From: Acidobacteriaceae bacterium
GTDB taxonomy: Bacteria > Acidobacteriota > Terriglobia > Terriglobales > Acidobacteriaceae
DNA: 64,000 nt
Direction of reading: 5' to 3'
Assembly: GCA_025462885.1 (NCBI GenBank)
Contig: JAOAPN010000013.1
Location: forward strand, 186,001-250,000
Notes under the pieces: model-generated
The model's input: the letters and a program-made list of their open reading frames with translations, nothing else
Told to the model about the DNA's origin: nothing
The model's database searches: none
Shown: one piece after another, positions 56,007-63,488 of the stretch
Numbering within the stretch: position 1 is the stretch's first letter
Layout of the letters: the number at the start of each line of letters is the position of its first letter
Program-made: the position numbers and the translations under genes

Positions 56007-57122
56007 GTGAGGGAGCGCAGTCTGAGCGATCTGGTGACATTGTCGGGGATTACGGCAGGGCCGGGCAGCAGTGGGCCTCCCGCCGAAATGATCTTCGGAG
56101 ACTGGTATCCGGCGGTCCGGGTGGACGGGCTCAAGGCCGGGAAGACCGGGAAGACGACGCTGCTGGGAATTCCGGTGCTGGTGGGCCAGAAGAAAGACGG
56201 CAGCATCTTTGCGCTGCGTGATCTTTGTCCGCACCGCGGAATTCCGCTGTCGGCGGGCTGGTTCGATGGCGAGACGGTGCAGTGCAAGTACCACGGCTGG
56301 AAGTTCGAGCCGTGCAGCGGCCAGTGCCGCGAAATTCCTTCCCTGACCAGCCACGATTCGCTGGACCCCACGAAGATCTATGCCACAGCGTATCCCTGTG
56401 TGGAACGTGACGGCTTTGCCTGGGTCTACGTTCCGCTTCCGGGCGCAGGACGCGTCGGGGGCACCCTGCCTCCGGTGCCGGAGGTTCCGAAGTTCTCGGA
56501 TAAGTTCCGCGGCGCGCACCTCACCGCCGACCTTCCCTGCAATGTGGACCACGGAATCATCGGGTTGATGGACCCGGCACACGGGCCGTTCGTCCACCAG
56601 GCGTGGTGGTGGCGCTCCGGCGCTTCCATCCATGAGAAATCCAAGCAGTTCGAGCCGATCCCAGAAGGCTTCCGGATGGCGTCGCATGCTCCCAGCGGAA
56701 ATTCTGCGCCTTACAAGTTGCTGGGCGTCTATGGCGAGCCGATTACGACCACCATCGACTTTGTGCTGCCGAACCGGCGCTACGAGACGATCCGCGCCGG
56801 GAAGAAGTGGTTCTCCAGCCTGACCACCGTGACGCCGGTAACAGCGACGACCTGCCGGATCGACGTCATGGCGGCCTGGAACATCTTCTACAACGTCCCG
56901 TTCGTGACCTCGATCGCGACCTACTTCGGGGCGAAGTTCGTCGGCCAGGACCAGCAGACCATGATCGAGCAGGCGGAGGGACTCCGGTCCAATCCCGGCC
57001 TTATGCTGATCGACGATGCCGACAAGCCAGCCAAGTGGTACTTCGCGCTGAAGCAGGCCCGGCTCAAGGGCACCGGCGAGCATCCGCTCCCTGGGCCGGT
57101 CACTCTACACTGGCGTAGCTGA
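56007..57122 (+). CDS. Rieske non-haem iron oxygenase alpha-subunit-like protein
   Basis: 371 residues. The Rieske [2Fe-2S] motif is C74-P-H76-R-G and C93-K-Y-H96-G-W. The C-terminal mononuclear iron site is suggested by N179, H182 and DPAHGPFVH (D189, H192, H197). Such enzymes hydroxylate or demethylate aromatics, or act on chlorophyll-type rings. No ferredoxin reductase partner is adjacent. The first codon read is GTG and has no strong ribosome-binding site; an ATG at 56088 just before FGDWYPAV is a serious alternative. Confidence 0.82.
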   Translation: MRERSLSDLVTLSGITAGPGSSGPPAEMIFGDWYPAVRVDGLKAGKTGKTTLLGIPVLVGQKKDGSIFALRDLCPHRGIPLSAGWFDGETVQCKYHGWKFEPCSGQCREIPSLTSHDSLDPTKIYATAYPCVERDGFAWVYVPLPGAGRVGGTLPPVPEVPKFSDKFRGAHLTADLPCNVDHGIIGLMDPAHGPFVHQAWWWRSGASIHEKSKQFEPIPEGFRMASHAPSGNSAPYKLLGVYGEPITTTIDFVLPNRRYETIRAGKKWFSSLTTVTPVTATTCRIDVMAAWNIFYNVPFVTSIATYFGAKFVGQDQQTMIEQAEGLRSNPGLMLIDDADKPAKWYFALKQARLKGTGEHPLPGPVTLHWRS

Positions 57123-57207
57123 GGCTACTCCTTCAATCCCAAAGTCTTTCGCTTGAGTTCGGTCAGATGATTTTGCTGCACCGCTTGTATTTAAGGCGAG
57201 AACCGCT

Positions 57208-58863
57208 CTAGTGGCCGGCGGAGGGGTCAATGTGTTTTGGCGGCCGTGGGATCAGGAAGAGGATCGGCAACATGCAGGCGCAGAAGATGGCCATCACTTG
57301 GATGATGTCGAGGTAGGCCAGCATGCCCGACTGCCGGTGGAGCTGGTTGTAGATCCAGGCCTGCGCGGTGTGGGAGCCGGGTCCGCTCATGGGTGCGGTT
57401 CCGGCAGCGCTGTGTCCGCCGAACATGCCCTTCATCTTGTTGACCTGGTTCACGAAGGCCTGGTTGCCCGCAGTGAGGTTGCGGATCATGTTGGTTTCAT
57501 GGGCGGCGCTGCGGCGGGTGAGCATGGTCGCGACGAACGCTGTTCCGACCGAGCCGCCGATGTTGCGGGCGAGGTTGGTGAGGCCGGAGACGTCGTTGTT
57601 CTCCGACTGCTTCACCCCGATGTAGGCGATGGTGTTGATGGGGATGAAGAGGAAAGCGAGTCCCGAGGCCTGGAAGCAGCGCAGGAAGACGAGGCGTCCG
57701 TAGCTGATGTTGAGGTCCATGGAGTGCATCGTGATGAGCGATGTGGTCAGCATGAAGAAGCCGAAGGCGATCAGTTTGCGCGGGTCCACCTTGCTCGAAA
57801 GGATGCCGACGATGGGCATCATCGCCATCATCATCAGCCCGGCGGGTGAGAGCACCAGGCCGGCGAGTTCGGCGGTGTAGCCGAGTAGTGTCTGGACGAA
57901 CTGCGGGATCAGGATGGTGGTGCCGTAGAGCGAGAAGCCGAGGACGAACATCAACAGGAAGCTGACCGAGAAGTTGCGTCGTTTGAAGAGCGTCAGATTG
58001 ACGATGGGGCGGTTCTTCTCGCGGAGCTGCTTGAGCTCCCACCAGATCATGGTGAAGAAGGCCAGCACCATGGTGGTGACGAAGAAGACGATGAGCTTGG
58101 AGGCGAACCAGTCGTCCTCCTGGCCCTTGTCGAGGATGAACTCGAGCGAACCGAAGGTAATACCGAGGAGACCGAAGCCCATGAAGTCGAGCTTGATGCC
58201 GCCCTTCTTCGATTCGGCGACCTGCTTTGCGACCCATGGTGGATCTTCGACAATACGGCTGGTCAGGAAGAGAGAGATGATACAGATGGGGACGTTGAGG
58301 AAGAAGATCCAGCGCCAGTCGTAGTTGTCGGTGATCCAGCCGCCGAGGGTCGGGCCGATGGCGGGGGCGCAGACGACGGCGAGACCATACATGGCGAAGG
58401 CTTGGCCGCGCTTTTCGGGCGGAAAAGTGTCGGCGAGGATGGCCTGTTCGGAGGGCGCGAGACCGCCGCCGCCGATGCCCTGCAGGATGCGGCAGAAGAC
58501 CAGAATCGGAAGCGAGGGGGCCAGACCGCAGAGGGCGGAGCTGATTCCGAAGAGCGCAACGCAGATCATGTAGAACTTCTTGCGCCCGATGAAGGTGGTC
58601 ATGTACGCGCCGGCCGGGAGGATGACGGCATTGGCGACCAGGTAGGCGGTTAGCACCCAGGTGGCTTCATCCTGGGTCGAGCCGAGTCCGCCCGCGATGT
58701 GCGGTAGGGCGACGTTGGCGATGGAGGAGTCGAGCACCTCCATAAAGGTGGCGAGGGTGACCGTCATGGCGACGATCCAGGGATTGACCCGCGGCCGCCA
58801 CGGTTTCTCGACTTCGTGCGAACCGGGGGCGGTGGAGTCCAATTGGAGGGTAGCGGTGGCCAT
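57208..58863 (-). CDS. DHA2-family major facilitator multidrug efflux pump
   Basis: 551 residues from the ATG at 58863, giving the start MATATLQLDSTAP; the upstream extension is Pro/Ser-rich and unlikely. About 14 hydrophobic segments with the MFS motif A region (GRKKFYMI) and DHA2-type VALPHIAGGL and PLGGWITDN-like loops identify an EmrB/QacA-type drug:H+ antiporter of the inner membrane. It is divergent from the ECF sigma operon with a shared 172-base promoter region, so the sigma factor may drive it. Confidence 0.85.
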   Translation of the reverse strand: MATATLQLDSTAPGSHEVEKPWRPRVNPWIVAMTVTLATFMEVLDSSIANVALPHIAGGLGSTQDEATWVLTAYLVANAVILPAGAYMTTFIGRKKFYMICVALFGISSALCGLAPSLPILVFCRILQGIGGGGLAPSEQAILADTFPPEKRGQAFAMYGLAVVCAPAIGPTLGGWITDNYDWRWIFFLNVPICIISLFLTSRIVEDPPWVAKQVAESKKGGIKLDFMGFGLLGITFGSLEFILDKGQEDDWFASKLIVFFVTTMVLAFFTMIWWELKQLREKNRPIVNLTLFKRRNFSVSFLLMFVLGFSLYGTTILIPQFVQTLLGYTAELAGLVLSPAGLMMMAMMPIVGILSSKVDPRKLIAFGFFMLTTSLITMHSMDLNISYGRLVFLRCFQASGLAFLFIPINTIAYIGVKQSENNDVSGLTNLARNIGGSVGTAFVATMLTRRSAAHETNMIRNLTAGNQAFVNQVNKMKGMFGGHSAAGTAPMSGPGSHTAQAWIYNQLHRQSGMLAYLDIIQVMAIFCACMLPILFLIPRPPKHIDPSAGH

Positions 58864-58963
58864 GAGTCTTTTTGATTCTATGGGTGGAGGGGGCGATTCA
58901 GAGAATTTCTCCAGTCGGGATGTCGCTCCAGACACACCTTTTTCGGCAGACGAAGAAGATTTT

Positions 58964-58997
58964 GGAATTCCTGCAATATTTCGACGGGTCGTCCGTC
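58964..58997 (+). promoter_or_regulatory. candidate ECF-type promoter for the sigma operon
   Basis: GGAATT at 58964-58969 resembles an ECF -35 element; GTCGTC at 58988-58993 resembles the -10 GTC element, at a spacing of about 18, slightly long. It lies 40 to 70 bases before the sigma factor ATG, consistent with autoregulation. Confidence 0.3.
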
Positions 58998-59035
58998 TTC
59001 ATACTTAGCAACAGGCATTGAGAGGGCGCAACGAG

Positions 59036-59599
59036 ATGGATTGGACGATCGCAGAACAGGACCAATTGATCTCGGAGGCCATGGAGAAGGATGAGCCCCG
59101 TCTGCGGAACTTTATCCGCAGACGGGTTGCAGACGCAGGCGAAGCAGAAGACGTGCTGCAGGAGGTCTTCTACGAACTGCTGGAGAGCTATCGCCTGCTC
59201 AAGCCGGTGGAGCAGGTAAGCGCCTGGCTGTTTCGAGTGGCTCGCAATCGAATTACCGACTTGTTCCGCAAGAAACAGCCGGAGTTGTTCAGCGACACGG
59301 TTTGGATGTCCGAGGATGGCGACGAGCAGACGCTCGAAGATTTACTGCCCTCCGCCGATGCCGGGCCGGAGGCGGCGTTCGCCCGCGGGGTGCTGCTGGA
59401 GGCTCTGGAAGAAGCTTTAGAGGAGCTTCCTGCCGAGCAGCGAGCGGTCTTTCTCGCCCACGAGGTCGCGGGGCAGAGCTTCAAGGAATTGTCCGCGGAG
59501 ACCGGAGTGAGTGTGAATACGCTGCTCTCGCGCAAGCGGTACGCCGTGCTCTATCTGCGGCAGCGGTTAGAAGGAATCTACGAAGAATTTGTGAAGTGA
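59036..59599 (+). CDS. ECF-type RNA polymerase sigma factor
   Basis: 187 residues from the ATG at 59036, with GAGAGGG upstream; a TTG at 59018 is an alternative. Region 2 (EAEDVLQEVFYELLESY) and region 4 (EQRAVFLAHEVAGQSFKE with LSAETGVSVNTLLSRKRYA) are standard for sigma-70 family ECF factors. No zinc-finger anti-sigma gene follows; instead two small genes of unknown role share the transcript. A terminator ends the unit. Confidence 0.9.
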   Translation: MDWTIAEQDQLISEAMEKDEPRLRNFIRRRVADAGEAEDVLQEVFYELLESYRLLKPVEQVSAWLFRVARNRITDLFRKKQPELFSDTVWMSEDGDEQTLEDLLPSADAGPEAAFARGVLLEALEEALEELPAEQRAVFLAHEVAGQSFKELSAETGVSVNTLLSRKRYAVLYLRQRLEGIYEEFVK

Positions 59600-59618
59600 G
59601 AAGTAAAGGAGAAGTGCA

Positions 59619-59969
59619 ATGAGAGGGAATCGATTTTCGATTTGGAAGTGCGTCAAGATTGCGTTGTTCGTGGCCATGGCTACGGTGGTGTTTGGATTTC
59701 TGGTGCAGGTTCTGTGGAACTGGTTGATGCCGGTGCTGTTTGGAAGGCCCTTGATCTCCTTCTGGCAGGCGGTGGGGCTCTTCCTGCTCAGTAAGATACT
59801 GTTTGGCGGATTTCATCGCGGCGGCGGAGGAGGACGGGGTGGCCGCTGGAGGCAGGAGATGAAAGATCGCTGGGAGGGAATGAGCGAAGAAGAGCGCGCA
59901 AAGTTCCGGGCCGGAATGCGGGAACGCAAGGGGTGGTGCAGACCGGTACGGGAAGAGCCGGTTCGGTAA
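59619..59969 (+). CDS. small membrane protein downstream of ECF sigma, possible sensor or anti-sigma
   Basis: 116 residues. One or two hydrophobic segments (ALFVAMATVVFGFLVQVLWN and ISFWQAVGLFLLSKILFGGF) are followed by a glycine-rich stretch (GGGGGRGGRW) and a charged helix SEEERAKFRAGMRERKGWC with a cysteine near the end. This helix resembles the LSPEERxKF segments of heavy-metal-resistance sensor families. It starts 19 bases after the sigma gene with AAGGAGAAG before its ATG. It may control the sigma factor; this is inference. Confidence 0.6.
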   Translation: MRGNRFSIWKCVKIALFVAMATVVFGFLVQVLWNWLMPVLFGRPLISFWQAVGLFLLSKILFGGFHRGGGGGRGGRWRQEMKDRWEGMSEEERAKFRAGMRERKGWCRPVREEPVR

Positions 59970-60008
59970 CTTCAGCGCGGGAATGCGATCAAAGGATTAG
60001 GAGGGGAT

Positions 60009-60209
60009 ATGGGATGGGTTGAAGAGCTACAGCAGCACAAGGCAGAGCGACCGACGGGTGGCAGTCGCGCAGAACAGGTGGAAGGAAAAGAACGGACGGT
60101 TCAGGCCGAAAGCCTGCGGATGCTTGAGTTGGAGATTGAGAATATGCGGTTGACCCAGTTGGTGGGAGAACTTTTGCTGAAAAACCAGCGACTCCGCGAT
60201 TGCAACTGA
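60009..60209 (+). CDS. 66-residue coiled-coil protein in ECF operon
   Basis: AGGAGGGGAT precedes the ATG, a strong ribosome-binding site. The product has a leucine-heptad helix (LELEIENMRLTQLVGELLLK, residues about 39-58). It resembles the leucine-zipper end of IS3-type OrfA proteins, but no transposase or inverted repeats are nearby, so an adaptor role is more likely. It is followed by the operon terminator. Confidence 0.5.
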   Translation: MGWVEELQQHKAERPTGGSRAEQVEGKERTVQAESLRMLELEIENMRLTQLVGELLLKNQRLRDCN

Positions 60210-60221
60210 GTGTAAGTGGAA

Positions 60222-60257
60222 AGCGGGAGTTCCGGTCCTCCGGAACTCCCGCTTTTT
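60222..60257 (+). terminator. strong Rho-independent terminator ending ECF operon
   Basis: A 14-bp perfect stem (60222-60235 with 60240-60253) with a TCCT loop is followed by TTTTATT. It ends the sigma-membrane-coiled-coil transcript. Confidence 0.92.
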
Positions 60258-60284
60258 ATTGCTGGCTACTCACTGCTTTGGGCA

Positions 60285-60389
60285 GTATCGACATCGAGCC
60301 TTTGGAAGGGCACACCTGAAGGTGTACCCCTCCGAATCCTCTGAATTCAACCATACCGGCGAGCATGTCCCGCCGGTAGGTGTCGATAC
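60285..60389. repeat. nested three-stem palindromic element
   Basis: An outer stem GTATCGACA (60285-60293) with TGTCGATAC (60381-60389) encloses two inner hairpins: GGG-ACACCT/AGGTGT-CCC (60308-60329) and TACCGGCG/CGCCGGTA (60354-60361 with 60371-60378). The layout is a three-way junction. It abuts the stop codon of the pseudokinase gene and does not end in a T-run. A REP/BIME-like element or structured RNA is possible. Confidence 0.6.
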
Positions 60390-60392
60390 CGC

Positions 60393-61796
60393 CTAGCGTG
60401 AGTAGTTCTGGATGTAGGTGTCGTGAGGCAGTCCGGCGTTGCGCGCCTGGTTGCGGAGAGCGGCAGCCTGGTCGTGCGTCATCGGCCCTCCCAGGGTGAC
60501 GAGGTAAGGGGAATGGCCGGAAGCCCGGAAGACCTCGGGATGCAGGTCGCTGTGCTGGCTGGCGATGCTGTCTACTTTCTGCTGGGCCTGATCCTCACGG
60601 TTATAGGTGTAGCTGACGACGCGCCACAGGGTCTTCGCTTCGCCGGGGGTACCGGTGGTTATCGCTGGGGTTGCGGCGCTTCGAGCTGCTCTGCTGGTTG
60701 ACCTGTCGGTTGAGGCAGCAGACGGCTTGGCAATAGCCGAGGGCTTCGCAGTCGCAGTGGGCGAAGTGGCGGACTTCGCCGTGGTGGTTGGGGCGGCCAC
60801 GGTCGCCGGGGTGCTGTGGACATTGCGCCACAAAAGGATCAGTACCAGCAAAAGGACGAGGGCCCCGGCGATCCAGAGACCGCGATGCTGTGGCTTCTCC
60901 GGCTCGTCGGGCTGAATGAGGCGGTCGCGGACCGATGGCGGAGTGGTATGGACCGGAGGAGTCTTTATGGCCGCAACTGCTGCCGCTGCAGCAACTGGGG
61001 CAGCCGAAGGGGTTGATTCCGACTTGAGATTTGCTGTGGGTGAGGTCGTGGGTGTTGCGGCGGCGGTTGAAACAGGAGGCGTGACAGGCTTCGGGACGAC
61101 AGGAGCTGCCGGTGGCGCTGGAGGGGTCAGGGTGGTGGCGATCTTGTCGAGGCTCCATGCGCCGCTGATGCCGTTACGGATGATGGCGTCGAAGGGCGCA
61201 GGCAGTGGAGTGCCGGGCATGGTGTGGCGCAGCGTCAGCGCCTGGAGGAGGACGACGGAGAGGTCGTGGACGTCGCGGGCCTTCAGGGCGATGGACTCGT
61301 TGGCGGCGTCTTCTCCGGTGGGAAGTTCGCGGACGCAGTCGCTGCGGAGCTTGATGGTCTCGCCCACGGCCAGGATGTTGACTGGCTCAATGTGCTCGTG
61401 GACGAGGTTCTGGGAGTGGAGGGACTGCAGGGCGGCGACGAGGCTGGTGGCGATATCGCGGGTCTCGGCGGGAGTGAGGGCACGGCCCTTGAGAACGTCG
61501 GCGAGGTTCGCGTCCGAAGGTTCCATGACGGCGTAGACAAGAGGAGTGCCGTCGAGCTTGTCCTGGCCGAATTTTCGGAGGGTGATGAGATTGGGTTGCT
61601 TCAGGTCGGCGACCCGCTGCCAGCGGGAGAGGATTTCAGACTCATCGAAATGGGTTTCGATAATGCGAATCACGGCTGGAGTGCCGGTTCCGTTGGAGGT
61701 GGAAAAAAATGCACTGCGCCCTTCGGGGCTGATTAGTTTTTCGAGAGGGTACGCTTCAGCGATCGTTCGTCCTTCGTAGTCGGTCCAAAGTTGCAT
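60393..61796 (-). CDS. pseudokinase-TM-SPOR domain protein
   Basis: 467 residues from the ATG at 61796; an upstream GTG start is possible. The N-terminal 220 residues follow the protein kinase fold, but the VAIK lysine is arginine (R44, AVIRII), HRD is HEH (133-135), and DFG is replaced by SDC (152-154); N140 in EPVNIL remains. This should be a pseudokinase or very weak kinase. A Pro/Ala-rich linker, one transmembrane segment (about 307-324) and a Ser/Ala/Thr linker lead to a C-terminal SPOR peptidoglycan-binding domain (about 390-464). It probably links a cytosolic scaffold to septal peptidoglycan. Confidence 0.75.
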   Translation of the reverse strand: MQLWTDYEGRTIAEAYPLEKLISPEGRSAFFSTSNGTGTPAVIRIIETHFDESEILSRWQRVADLKQPNLITLRKFGQDKLDGTPLVYAVMEPSDANLADVLKGRALTPAETRDIATSLVAALQSLHSQNLVHEHIEPVNILAVGETIKLRSDCVRELPTGEDAANESIALKARDVHDLSVVLLQALTLRHTMPGTPLPAPFDAIIRNGISGAWSLDKIATTLTPPAPPAAPVVPKPVTPPVSTAAATPTTSPTANLKSESTPSAAPVAAAAAVAAIKTPPVHTTPPSVRDRLIQPDEPEKPQHRGLWIAGALVLLLVLILLWRNVHSTPATVAAPTTTAKSATSPTATAKPSAIAKPSAASTDRSTSRAARSAATPAITTGTPGEAKTLWRVVSYTYNREDQAQQKVDSIASQHSDLHPEVFRASGHSPYLVTLGGPMTHDQAAALRNQARNAGLPHDTYIQNYSR

Positions 61797-62096
61797 GGGA
61801 GTATCCAATCTTGCTTGCGCAGCGGGGAGTTTAGGCGGAACGTGCACCGCTAGTTTTCAAGGGGATGCCAGTAAGGGCAAGTGCAACATGGACACTCTTC
61901 ACCAGGCGTACCGGGAGAGGGTCTCGTAAGTGACACTCCATTATGACGCAATAGGAGGGCGTTCTCAATCGAACTGGTGTGCACTTTGTGGAACCGGTCG
62001 GGGATGCGCCTGAGTGGTAAACTTCGTGTTTTCCGGTGTTCCTGCAAATGTTTGCGTTGATGAGCGTGGCGGGGACGGCGAAGTGAGGTGAGACCG
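61797..62096. other. gene-free divergent promoter region
   Basis: 300 bases between divergent genes. No gene, RNA or strong inverted repeat recognised. Confidence 0.4.
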
Positions 62097-62882
62097 ATGC
62101 ATCCGGACCTGGAAAAGTTGATCGTGCTGCAGACGCATGATGTTGAAGCGAAGCGACTACGGGACGAACTCATTGCCCTGCCGAAGCTGGTGGCGAGTCT
62201 TGAGACGAAGCTGAAAGCAGTCGAAGGCCAGCGGGCGTTCGTGCTCGATCTGATCGCTAAAGAAGAGGCTCTGCGGAGACGGCAGGAGTCGGATGTGAAG
62301 GACCTGCAGGCGAAGATCGAGAAGACCCGCAAGAAGGTAGAGCAGGCGACGACCACTGCGATGGTGACGGCGTTCGAGCACGAGATCGCGTTCGCGCAGG
62401 GTGAGATCGGCAAGCTGGAAGACTCCGAGCTCGAGAGCATGGAGCGGAGCGAAGGCTTCGAGCTGCAGAAGTCCGCTGCGGACGAGGCGGTCGAGACGGC
62501 GACCTCGACGCTGGCCCGGGAACGGGTTCGCGCGGCTGAGACTGTCGCGGCAGATAAAATTCTGCTGGCTGAAGTTGAGGTCAAACGCGCTGCGTTGCGG
62601 CCGTTGATCGGCGAGGCTGCTCTTTCCACCTATGACCGCATTGCCAAGGGCAAGGGGACGGCCGTGTCGGAGGCGGTCAACCAGAAGTGTTCCGCGTGCC
62701 AGATGATGGTGCGGCCGCAGCGGTGGAACGATCTGCGCGACCGCGACAACGATGCAGAGATGATGACCTGCGAGAGCTGTGGTCGCCTGCTTTACTACGA
62801 TCCGGCGCGGGACGCTCCGCAGCGGAAGACTGTAGCGGTGGAGAGTATTGCTGCTTCGATTATTCGATCGCTGCGAAGTTAA
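62097..62882 (+). CDS. coiled-coil protein with C-terminal C4 zinc ribbon
   Basis: 261 residues from the ATG at 62097, with GAGGTGA upstream. A long antiparallel coiled coil (about 10-170) precedes a zinc ribbon with C198-S-A-C201 and C225-E-S-C228. This is the CT398/FlxA-type 'C4-type zinc ribbon' family, whose role is unclear but is linked to secretion or sigma factor contact in some bacteria. Cytosolic. The 5'-nucleotidase gene lies 78 bases downstream. Confidence 0.78.
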   Translation: MHPDLEKLIVLQTHDVEAKRLRDELIALPKLVASLETKLKAVEGQRAFVLDLIAKEEALRRRQESDVKDLQAKIEKTRKKVEQATTTAMVTAFEHEIAFAQGEIGKLEDSELESMERSEGFELQKSAADEAVETATSTLARERVRAAETVAADKILLAEVEVKRAALRPLIGEAALSTYDRIAKGKGTAVSEAVNQKCSACQMMVRPQRWNDLRDRDNDAEMMTCESCGRLLYYDPARDAPQRKTVAVESIAASIIRSLRS

Positions 62883-62960
62883 ATCGCGGCAAAAGCTATT
62901 ACAAGCAAGGCTAGTATCAGCAAACGGGGCCATGCAGCATAGAGCCAGAGCGGGGTTTTC

Positions 62961-63488
62961 TTGAAGAGAATTGCTGTCGATATGGATGAGGTGATGGCTG
63001 ACGCGGTTACGGAGCATCTGCTGCGTTACAACCGCGATCACGATGAAGTGATTACAAAGGACGACCTGCACGGCAAGTGGCTGTGGGATGTGGTGTCGAT
63101 CGACCGCCATCCTATTCTGGAGAGCTATCTGCGGTCTGCGGACTTCTTCTCGGTGCTGGATGTGATGCCGGAGTCGCAGCGGGTGATGATGGCTCTGCAG
63201 AAGAAGTACGAGGTGTTTATCGCGACCGCTGCGATGGAGGTTCCGACCTCGTTCGAGCAGAAGTACAAGTGGCTGGGCGAGCACTTTCCCTTTATTCCTC
63301 CGTCGCACATCGTTTATTGCGGCGATAAAGGGATTCTGCGAGCGGACTATCTGATCGACGACAATCCGCGGCAGTTGCGGCGGTTTGAGGGTGAAGGCAT
63401 CCTGTACAGCGCGCCGCACAACGTGAATGTGACGGGCTATCGGCGCGTGAAGGACTGGCTCGACGTTGAAGAGCTATTCCTGGGCTAG
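62961..63488 (+). CDS. 5'(3')-nucleotidase, NT5C type
   Basis: 175 residues, TTG start: the internal ATG would delete the first beta strand (KRIAVDMDEV). HAD-fold motif I D7-M-D9 and motif IV in DYLIDDNPRQL. This family hydrolyses pyrimidine (deoxy)nucleoside monophosphates. A GCGGGG lies a few bases before the TTG, a modest ribosome-binding site. Confidence 0.78.
   Translation: MKRIAVDMDEVMADAVTEHLLRYNRDHDEVITKDDLHGKWLWDVVSIDRHPILESYLRSADFFSVLDVMPESQRVMMALQKKYEVFIATAAMEVPTSFEQKYKWLGEHFPFIPPSHIVYCGDKGILRADYLIDDNPRQLRRFEGEGILYSAPHNVNVTGYRRVKDWLDVEELFLG

Noticed and set aside
60009..60209. Remnant of an IS3 element
   Set aside because: Only a coiled-coil resemblance; no transposase, no terminal inverted repeats, and a strong ribosome-binding site in an operon with the sigma factor.
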